Shown here: positions 1 through 7,530 of the stretch, in pieces | How positions within the stretch are numbered: the first letter of the stretch is position 1 | Layout of the letters: each line of letters opens with the position of its first letter | Source: Gammaproteobacteria bacterium | GTDB lineage: Bacteria; Pseudomonadota; Gammaproteobacteria; JALTLT01 | Length of the DNA stretch: 7,530 bases | Assembly (NCBI GenBank): GCA_027001815.1 | Contig: JALTLT010000058.1 | Location: forward strand, 1-7,530 | Direction: 5' to 3' | Translations under genes and position numbers: made by a program | Notes under the pieces: model-generated | The model's input: only the letters and a program-made list of their open reading frames with translations | What the model was told of the DNA's origin: nothing | Databases searched by the model: none

Positions 1-16
1 CCACCCGGGAGGTCCG

Positions 17-3210
<3,194 letters not shown>

Positions 3211-3217
<7 letters not shown>

Positions 3218-3279
3218 GGCGCCACCTCCCGCCGGAAGAGGGAGAACGCGCCACTCAGCGGCAGTCCAGGGTTGTTCAT
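3211..3279 (-). CDS. Possible 22-residue minicistron between adaptor and pump genes
   Basis: This short ORF begins with ATG at 3279, 22 bases after the adaptor stop, and encodes a peptide that starts MNNPGLPLSG and ends RREVAPC. Its ATG is preceded by GGAG (3288-3291) at 8-base spacing, a good ribosome binding site in an otherwise tight operon. Its TGA (3213-3211) lies four bases past the first base of the pump ATG, so the two reading frames overlap by 7 bases. No known family is recognised. The layout suggests a translational-coupling leader that brings ribosomes to the pump start, rather than a functional protein. The ORF is very short and could be chance. The spacing of signals is seen in the sequence, and the role is inference. 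Confidence 0.4.
3225..3229 (-). promoter_or_regulatory. Strong ribosome binding site of the RND pump gene
   Basis: The minus strand reads GGGAGGTGGCGCC directly before the ATG at 3217, giving a full GGAGG core with 7-base spacing. This fixes the pump start, which also matches the usual MLNRII-type N-terminus of the family. The site lies inside the possible 22-codon minicistron, so ribosomes translating that ORF would run across it. Confidence 0.75.
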
Positions 3280-3301
3280 CTCGGTTTCTCCGGTGGCTGG
3301 A

Positions 3302-4558
3302 TCAGTGGTTGTGGACCTCGAAACCGGCCTTGGCCAGTTCCGACTGGACGAAGAAGGCACCGCGCACGACGATGCGGGTACCCGCTTCCAGTCCCGCCAC
3401 CACCATCCGGTCGCCCACCGCCCGCAGCACCTCCACCTCGTGCGGCTCGAACCGACCGGGCTCCTCTTCCACGAACACCTGCCAGTCGCCGTCGGCACCC
3501 CGCAGCACGGCGGTGAGGGGCACGGCGATGGCCCGCTCCCGCTCCCGGGTGGCAATCACGGCGGTGACGAACTGCCCCGGATGGAGCAGATCGTCGGGGT
3601 TGGGCACCTCGATGCGCACCCCCAGGGTGCGGGTCCCCTCGTCGAGCCGGTGGCGCATCTGCACCACCCGGCCGGCCACCTGCCGGCCCGCCAGCTCGAC
3701 ACTGGCCGCGGCCCCCTCCTCGACCCGCTCCGCGTCCCGCGGATTGAGACGCGCCTCCACCCACAGCACCGACTCGTCGGTGATGGTGAAGAGCACCCGC
3801 CCCGGTTCCACCAACTCTCCGACGATGAAGTCGTCACCGATCACCGTGCCCGCCTGGGGCGCCGGCAGATCGAAGGCGCCGGTCGCCCGCGAGGGATCGC
3901 CCTTCTCCAGCAGGGCGGCGATCTGCGCCTCGGTCATGCCGTAGGCCAGGACCCGCGCAAAGGCCTGCTGGCGGGTCACCTGGGCCTCAACGTAGCGCCG
4001 CTCGGAGATCACCTTGCGGCCCAGCCGTTTCACCCGCCGCCACTCCCGGTCAGCCACCAGCAGGGCCCCCTGGGCCTCCGCCATCTCCACGCTCGAGAGG
4101 GTCACCAGGGGCTCGCCCTCGACCACCCGTGCACCCAGGGTGACGTGCCTCGCGGTCACCTGGGCACTGATCCGCGGCGTGACGTAACGGGTGCGATAGG
4201 CATTGAGCACCACCTCGCCGGGGGCGCGTACCACCAGGGCCAGATCGTCCTCCTCCACCGCGGCCACGGTGATGCCGGCGGCGCGGATCTGATCGGGAGT
4301 GAGGTTCACCACCCCCTCCTGTTCGTGTCCGTGTTCCCCCTCCTCATCGCTCTCTTGGGTGGCGCCGACGGCGGGCGCCTCGTCGTGATCGTGTTCATGC
4401 TCTTGCGCACCCCGGGCGACCGGGGCGAGGGCCAGGGCGGCGGAAAGCACCGCCCATCCGAGAATCTGCATCATGATCGGGTTCTCCATCTTGGTGTCGC
4501 GTGACCGGGAAACGCCCCGCTCACGGCCGGTTCTGCCCGGGAAACGGGAGCGGCTCAT
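3302..4558 (-). CDS. czcB-like: Periplasmic adaptor (membrane fusion protein) of the metal efflux pump, CzcB/CusB type
   Basis: This adaptor bridges the RND pump and the outer-membrane channel in the periplasm. From the chosen ATG the product is 418 residues. An Arg-rich N-terminus (1-28) precedes a hydrophobic signal core (about 29-48), with probable cleavage near ARG-A or RGA-Q. A His/Asp/Glu-rich stretch follows (about 52-81, starting QEHEHDHDEA) that could bind metal. Next come the first barrel-sandwich half (about 109-160, with RAPGEVVLN), a short helical hairpin (about 160-222), the second half (FDLPAPQAGTV near 229), the beta-barrel (about 265-337) and the membrane-proximal domain (about 343-414). 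It ends in HNH. The chosen start overlaps the upstream stop as TGATG and has GGGGAG 9 bases before it. A rival ATG at 4474, with GGAG 9 bases upstream, would give 390 residues starting MMQILGW, but its signal peptide would lack any positive charge. An ATG at 4489 has no good site. The function is clear and the start is uncertain. Confidence 0.94.
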   Translation of the reverse strand: MSRSRFPGRTGRERGVSRSRDTKMENPIMMQILGWAVLSAALALAPVARGAQEHEHDHDEAPAVGATQESDEEGEHGHEQEGVVNLTPDQIRAAGITVAAVEEDDLALVVRAPGEVVLNAYRTRYVTPRISAQVTARHVTLGARVVEGEPLVTLSSVEMAEAQGALLVADREWRRVKRLGRKVISERRYVEAQVTRQQAFARVLAYGMTEAQIAALLEKGDPSRATGAFDLPAPQAGTVIGDDFIVGELVEPGRVLFTITDESVLWVEARLNPRDAERVEEGAAASVELAGRQVAGRVVQMRHRLDEGTRTLGVRIEVPNPDDLLHPGQFVTAVIATRERERAIAVPLTAVLRGADGDWQVFVEEEPGRFEPHEVEVLRAVGDRMVVAGLEAGTRIVVRGAFFVQSELAKAGFEVHNH

Positions 4559-5913
4559 CACGGCGCGCTCCCCTCGATCGGCGGCAGGCCGAGCCACCGC
4601 TCCACCTCGCCGCTGGTCACCATCAGCTCACCCCACGCCTGCCAGAGGCGTCCCCGCAGTTCGAGGGCGCTGACCCGGGTATCCAGCGACTGGCCGAGCT
4701 GCACCAGGTAGTCGGTGGTGTCGATCTCGCCGTTGCTCCAGAGACGCTGGAGCAGCTGGATCTGGGCGGTGAGGCTGGCGAGCCCCAAGTCCCGCCACGC
4801 CTTCCAGGCGGAGGCGACCAGCCGGTAGTTGGCCAGGGAGGACTCCATGGCCGAGACCGCCCGACGGACCACGTCATGCAGTTCCGCCTCCAGACGCAAC
4901 CGGGCCGACGCGGCCACCTCCACCTCGGCGCTGTAGTCGTTGCGCACGTAGAGGGGAACCGAGAGCGAGAGACCGATCAGACCGCTGTCACCCTCCCTGC
5001 CACCACGGAGGCCCACGGTCGGCGCGGGGCGCCGTTCGCGACGACGCAGCTCCACCTCCGCGCCGGCGGCTCCCACCCGCTCACGGAGGGCGACCACCCG
5101 CGGGAGCAGCAGCGCCCGCTGGGCGGCCTGAAGCGCCTCCGGTCGCACCTCCGGGGGTTCGTCGGGGAGCGCGGGCCAGGGCCCGCCCTCGCCGGTGATG
5201 GCGGAGACCGCCTGCCGTGCCACTGCCACTTCGGCACTCGCCAGGGCCGCCTCCATGCGCGCCTGCGAGAGGGTCAGGACCGCCAGCTCCAGCTCCACGG
5301 CACCCAGGTCACCCGCCCGGCTTCGCCGTTCCGCCAGGGCCTGGAACTGCTCCATGAGACGCAGCCGACGATCGGCCAGGGTCGCCTTGGCCTCGGCGGT
5401 CCGCAGCGCGATCAGGGCATCGAGGAGTTCTCCGGCCAGCGCCACGCGGGCCTCCCGCAGATCCGCCCGGCGTGCCCGCAGCTCCGCCTCCGCCGCTTCG
5501 TGCCCGGCCGCCCGCCGATCGGACCAGTCCAGGGTCTGCTGGATGCCCACCGCCGCGCTCTCCTCGGCCGCACTCTCCACCTCCAGTTCCAGCTCCGGGT
5601 TGTAGAGGGGGCGGCCGGCGGCCCGTCCGGCGGCCTCGGCCTCCGCCACCGCGGCGCGCGCGGCGGCCACTGCCGGCGCCTCGTCGATCACCGAGCGGAA
5701 GTAGCCGGCGAGCGGGGCCGGGGCACCCTCCCCCGTCAGCGGTTGCGGGGCGGGAGAGGCCTGGAGACCGGAAGCCAGGAGGGCAAGGGCGCAGAGAGTG
5801 GATGAACGAAACACCCCCTTGATGGCACCCCACCGCTCCGTGCGGCGACAGAGCGGGTGGCCGGGAGGTTGGCAGAGCGCCGGGTGACGATCTGGATACG
5901 TGCCGATCGGCAT
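4558..5913 (-). CDS. czcC-like: Outer-membrane channel (TolC/OEP family) of the metal efflux pump, CzcC/CusC type
   Basis: This is the outer-membrane exit duct of the pump, expected to work as a trimer docked to the adaptor. The product is 451 residues with two OEP-type repeats. The first runs from about 68 to 245 (AAGRPLYNPELELEVES region near 97-114, then long Ala/Glu/Arg-rich helices). The second runs from about 258 to 443, with GLSLSVPLYVRNDYSAEV near 314-331 giving the beta-strand plus helix-start pattern usual for CzcC proteins. A hydrophobic signal core lies at about 38-52 (CALALLASGLQA) with cleavage likely after QA, and no lipobox is present, unlike E. coli CusC. The ATG has GAGGA (5922-5926) 8 bases upstream. 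It leaves an odd 33-residue Pro/Arg/Cys-containing stretch before the signal core. An in-frame GTG at 5814 would remove this and give a standard signal peptide (FRSSTLC onward), but it has no well-spaced ribosome binding site. Its stop overlaps the adaptor start by one base. Confidence 0.92.
   Translation of the reverse strand: MPIGTYPDRHPALCQPPGHPLCRRTERWGAIKGVFRSSTLCALALLASGLQASPAPQPLTGEGAPAPLAGYFRSVIDEAPAVAAARAAVAEAEAAGRAAGRPLYNPELELEVESAAEESAAVGIQQTLDWSDRRAAGHEAAEAELRARRADLREARVALAGELLDALIALRTAEAKATLADRRLRLMEQFQALAERRSRAGDLGAVELELAVLTLSQARMEAALASAEVAVARQAVSAITGEGGPWPALPDEPPEVRPEALQAAQRALLLPRVVALRERVGAAGAEVELRRRERRPAPTVGLRGGREGDSGLIGLSLSVPLYVRNDYSAEVEVAASARLRLEAELHDVVRRAVSAMESSLANYRLVASAWKAWRDLGLASLTAQIQLLQRLWSNGEIDTTDYLVQLGQSLDTRVSALELRGRLWQAWGELMVTSGEVERWLGLPPIEGSAP
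4568..4573 (-). promoter_or_regulatory. Ribosome binding site supporting the 4558 start of the adaptor gene
   Basis: GGGGAG lies 9 bases before the ATG at 4558, inside the last codons of the channel gene. Together with the TGATG stop/start overlap it indicates translational coupling between channel and adaptor. The competing GGAG at 4484-4487, serving the ATG at 4474, is comparable in quality, so both starts could be used. Confidence 0.5.
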
Positions 5914-5921
5914 GGATGGTT

Positions 5922-5926
5922 TCCTC
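5922..5926 (-). promoter_or_regulatory. Ribosome binding site of the outer-membrane channel gene
   Basis: The minus strand reads GAGGA followed by AACCATCC and then ATG at 5913, an 8-base spacing. This is the main argument for the ATG start over the GTG at 5814, where the nearest purine run (AAGGGG) directly abuts the start codon. Confidence 0.55.
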
Positions 5927-6043
5927 GTGCAGTGATGGGATCCGGACAGGCGACACCCCGCAATCTCCCTTGCAACCGCACGGGCGGAAGCCTGCCATCG
6001 GAGCGGAAAGGGGGAGAATCAGGGAGTGCGTCGCCGCGGTAGA

Positions 6044-6072
6044 GGCGCGTCGCCCGCCGAGGGGGGCGCGCC
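6044..6072 (-). other. GC-rich hairpin in the gap between the small Cys/His gene and the channel gene
   Basis: The outer arms GGCGCG (6044-6049) and CGCGCC (6067-6072) are perfectly complementary, and three more G:C pairs are possible inside. The hairpin starts 14 bases after the stop of the small gene. There is no U-run on either side in either direction, so it is not a canonical intrinsic terminator. It might stabilise or process the mRNA, or partly attenuate transcription. The rest of the 5914-6086 gap (173 bp) shows no clear promoter, operator or RNA element. Confidence 0.3.
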
Positions 6073-6086
6073 ATCGGCGAAAGGAA

Positions 6087-6401
6087 TCAGATCCTGGGAG
6101 GCTCGGTGGGGGGTTGAGCCCCGAAAGAGAACCAGCGCGCCGCCTGCGGAGCCACGAATACCGGGCGGTCGAGGGAGCCGACGATCAGCGAAGCGGCAGG
6201 AAGGCCCAGATAGTGTGCGCTGGCATGGCAGCAGTGATCGCACTGCGGGCTGAGAGAGTGGCCCGGAGAACCGGTGTCGTCCACCGTCTGCACCACGGGC
6301 GTGTCGTGACCGAACCACGACTCCCGGCAGGTGTCGGCTGCCCAGGCGCTGCCCGAGAGGAGATAGAAGAGCAGCATCAGTTGGACGGTGAGGCGTTTCA
6401 T
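6087..6401 (-). CDS. Small secreted Cys/His-rich protein at the head of the metal efflux operon (CzcI-like)
   Basis: The product is 104 residues from ATG 6401. A clear signal peptide begins MKRLTVQLMLLFYLL and has an AXA cleavage site (SAWA-ADTC, after residue 21). The mature part carries potential metal ligands: C25, H32, H48 and the cluster CDHCCHASAH (54-63), followed by a weakly hydrophobic stretch and a Pro-rich end (PPTEPPRI). Small periplasmic Cys/His proteins of this kind, such as CzcI, are common as the first gene of czc-type operons, where they are thought to bind metal or influence expression. Assignment here rests on context and character, not on a sequence match. The ATG has no Shine-Dalgarno site but lies 10 bases after a plausible -10 box. 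A GTG at 6449, overlapping the glycosyltransferase stop as GTGA, would add 16 residues before the signal peptide and is less likely. Confidence 0.75.
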   Translation of the reverse strand: MKRLTVQLMLLFYLLSGSAWAADTCRESWFGHDTPVVQTVDDTGSPGHSLSPQCDHCCHASAHYLGLPAASLIVGSLDRPVFVAPQAARWFSFGAQPPTEPPRI

Positions 6402-6410
6402 GGGCGGCCC

Positions 6411-6439
6411 ATAATGCGCCAAGTGGAGATGGAATTCAA
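6411..6439 (-). promoter_or_regulatory. Putative sigma70-type promoter of the metal efflux operon
   Basis: On the minus strand TTGAAT (6434-6439) is followed after exactly 17 bp by CATTAT (6411-6416), 4/6 and 4/6 matches to TTGACA and TATAAT. It lies just after the glycosyltransferase stop (6446) and directly before the small Cys/His gene. The predicted transcription start would fall only a few bases from the ATG at 6401, giving a leaderless or nearly leaderless mRNA, which fits the missing Shine-Dalgarno site. In this GC-rich DNA such AT-richer hexamers at ideal spacing are less likely to be chance. No clear operator dyad was seen. Confidence 0.45.
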
Positions 6440-6445
6440 GGTCGT

Positions 6446-7519
6446 TCACCCGATCAGTCGCCGATAGAGCTGCTCGTAGTCCCCGACCACCCGCGCTGGT
6501 GAAAAGTGTTCAAGAAGGAAGCCGTGGCCTGCCGCGGCCAGCTCCTGCCGCTCCGCAGGCGCGGAGAGAAGACGCTCGATCGCCCTGCCGAGGGCAACCG
6601 GATCCTCGACCGGAACCACCACGCCGTTCTCTCCCGGAGAGATCAGCTCCCCCGCACCGTGGGTGGCGGTGGAGATCACCGGCAGGCGATGGCTCCACGC
6701 CTCGAGGATGACGTTGCCGAGCGGCTCGTGACGGGAGGGACAGACGAACAGGTCGGCCATGGAGAACCACGGCGCAAGGCGATCCTGCCAGCCGGGCAGG
6801 AAGACCCGACCGGCCGCCCCTTCCCGTACAACCATCCCGCGCAGCTCCTCTTCCAGGGGGCCGGCGCCGAGAACGATCAGTGCGGCCTCCCGACCAGGGC
6901 CACGAAGCCGCGCGAAGGCGGCGAGCAGATCCTGAAACCCCTTCTTCGGCACCAGCCGACCGAGGGCCAGGATCACCGGCACCCCATCGGGAATCCCCGT
7001 CTGGCGCCGCAGCGCGGCCACCTCCACCGGATCCGCAGGCGCGGGAGAAGTGACGAAGTTGGGGATGTAATGGACCCGTTCTCTCGGGAAGCCGCTCTCC
7101 ACCAGATAGTCGCGGATCGCCCGGGTGTTGGCGATCCAGCCGTCGGCGTGGCGATAGCCGGAGAGCTTGTAGAAACCACCGAGTCGGGCCAGGTGGACGA
7201 CTCCCTTGCGCTTCGGCAGCCGCGTGAGGCGGGTGGCGCGACCCATCCAGCTCTGCACGATGGCCGGCCGCCAGCGGGAGACGGCGCCACGGATGGCGAA
7301 TACGGAAGGCAGGTCCACCACGTTGCGCATTGCCACGCGAAACCGGGGGATGGAGGCGTCGAGGTTCTCCGCCACCCAGCAGCGGGGCCGATGGAGCGCC
7401 GCTACCTCCATGCCACCGGCCGCCATCGCCTCCAGGAGGCGGACATAGAAGCGTTCGGCGCCACCACCGTGCTGGCTGCCGATGACGTGGAGGATGCGGA
7501 GGGAGGGATCGGCTGACAT
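6446..7519 (-). CDS. GT4-type glycosyltransferase (probable surface glycan or LPS synthesis)
   Basis: This is a cytoplasmic or membrane-associated GT-B enzyme that transfers a sugar from a nucleotide donor to a glycan or lipid acceptor. The product is 357 residues, typical of the family. The N-terminal acceptor domain (1-170) opens with RILHVIGSQHGGGAERF, where the Gly-rich turn is at 18-20. The C-terminal donor domain carries ILALGRLVPKKGF (183-195), LIVLGAGPLEEEL (214-226) and the retaining-enzyme EX7E signature in HEPLGNVILEA (E265 and E273), followed by a GENGVVVP loop (296-303). Donor and acceptor cannot be read from the sequence. The style resembles LPS core or O-antigen transferases. 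Only 11 bases lie upstream of the ATG in the window, with no Shine-Dalgarno and no in-frame stop in them, so the true start could be further right. It probably ends an upstream glycan cluster and is unrelated to the metal genes. Confidence 0.9.
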   Translation of the reverse strand: MSADPSLRILHVIGSQHGGGAERFYVRLLEAMAAGGMEVAALHRPRCWVAENLDASIPRFRVAMRNVVDLPSVFAIRGAVSRWRPAIVQSWMGRATRLTRLPKRKGVVHLARLGGFYKLSGYRHADGWIANTRAIRDYLVESGFPRERVHYIPNFVTSPAPADPVEVAALRRQTGIPDGVPVILALGRLVPKKGFQDLLAAFARLRGPGREAALIVLGAGPLEEELRGMVVREGAAGRVFLPGWQDRLAPWFSMADLFVCPSRHEPLGNVILEAWSHRLPVISTATHGAGELISPGENGVVVPVEDPVALGRAIERLLSAPAERQELAAAGHGFLLEHFSPARVVGDYEQLYRRLIG

Positions 7520-7530
7520 GAGGCTGGCAG

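Noticed and set aside
1..16. CCCGGG-centred near-palindrome just after the pump stop as a terminator
   Set aside because: Only 16 bases are available and the dyad has a mismatch and no visible T-run. The window ends before anything can be judged.
4501..5805. Plus-strand open frame of about 434 codons antisense to the channel gene
   Set aside because: It mirrors the channel gene, has no recognisable domain, and shows the same antisense composition artefact of stop-poor GC-rich DNA.
5960..5990. Imperfect dyad (CTTCCGCCCGTGCGGTTGCA region on the minus strand) as a MerR/CueR-type operator
   Set aside because: Several mismatches in the arms and no -35/-10 pair with the expected long spacer around it, so it is not distinguishable from chance in GC-rich DNA.
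5309..5998. Minus-strand ORF starting at 5998 with a Cys-containing start (MAGFRPCGCKGDCG) overlapping the channel start
   Set aside because: There is no Shine-Dalgarno site before its ATG, and most of it is an out-of-frame reading of the channel gene with low-complexity composition. A short leader peptide cannot be excluded but is not supported.
6044..6072. Intrinsic terminator between the leader gene and the channel gene
   Set aside because: The hairpin is real, but neither side has a T-run, so it does not meet the usual criteria and is kept only as a hairpin.
6506..7516. Plus-strand open frame of about 336 codons antisense to the glycosyltransferase
   Set aside because: The minus strand has the full GT4 motifs here. 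The plus frame shows no domain and is a shadow.

Overview
The window is GC-rich and uses strongly GC-biased third codon positions. Its genes encode a tripartite envelope pump (inner-membrane RND protein, periplasmic adaptor, TolC-type outer-membrane channel), so the host is a Gram-negative bacterium. A high-GC proteobacterium, possibly gammaproteobacterial, is the best guess. No marker gene is present to fix the taxon. All five main genes lie on the minus strand, so they are described from the right-hand end of the window leftward, in the direction of transcription.

Region 1 (about 7519 to 6446) is a GT-B glycosyltransferase of the GT4 type. It probably acts in lipopolysaccharide core or other surface-glycan synthesis, and it looks like the last gene of an upstream cluster with no functional tie to the rest.

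Region 2 (about 6439 to 17) is a heavy-metal efflux locus in the order small Cys/His-rich secreted protein (CzcI-like position and character), CzcC/CusC-like outer-membrane factor, CzcB/CusB-like membrane-fusion adaptor with a His-rich N-terminus, and CzcA/CusA-like RND pump. A plausible sigma70-like promoter (TTGAAT, 17 bp, CATTAT) lies immediately after the glycosyltransferase stop codon and just before the small gene, so it could start this operon. The channel and adaptor genes overlap by one base (TGATG). The adaptor and pump are separated by 84 bp that contain a possible 22-codon minicistron with its own ribosome binding site, whose stop overlaps the pump start. The pump lacks the three periplasmic methionines of E. 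coli CusA, which argues for divalent cations (Co/Zn/Cd/Ni class) rather than Cu(I)/Ag(I). Its TM4 motif nevertheless has the CusA-like Ala in place of the first Asp of the CzcA DFG motif.

No regulator gene, RNA gene, mobile element, CRISPR array or large repeat was seen. The biggest gene-free stretch is 173 bp (5914-6086), with one GC hairpin and no clear promoter. I did not find a convincing unprecedented system. The items most worth a second look are the minicistron, the small Cys/His protein with its near-leaderless promoter, the mixed metal-specificity signature of the pump, and the long pre-signal extensions on the channel and adaptor.
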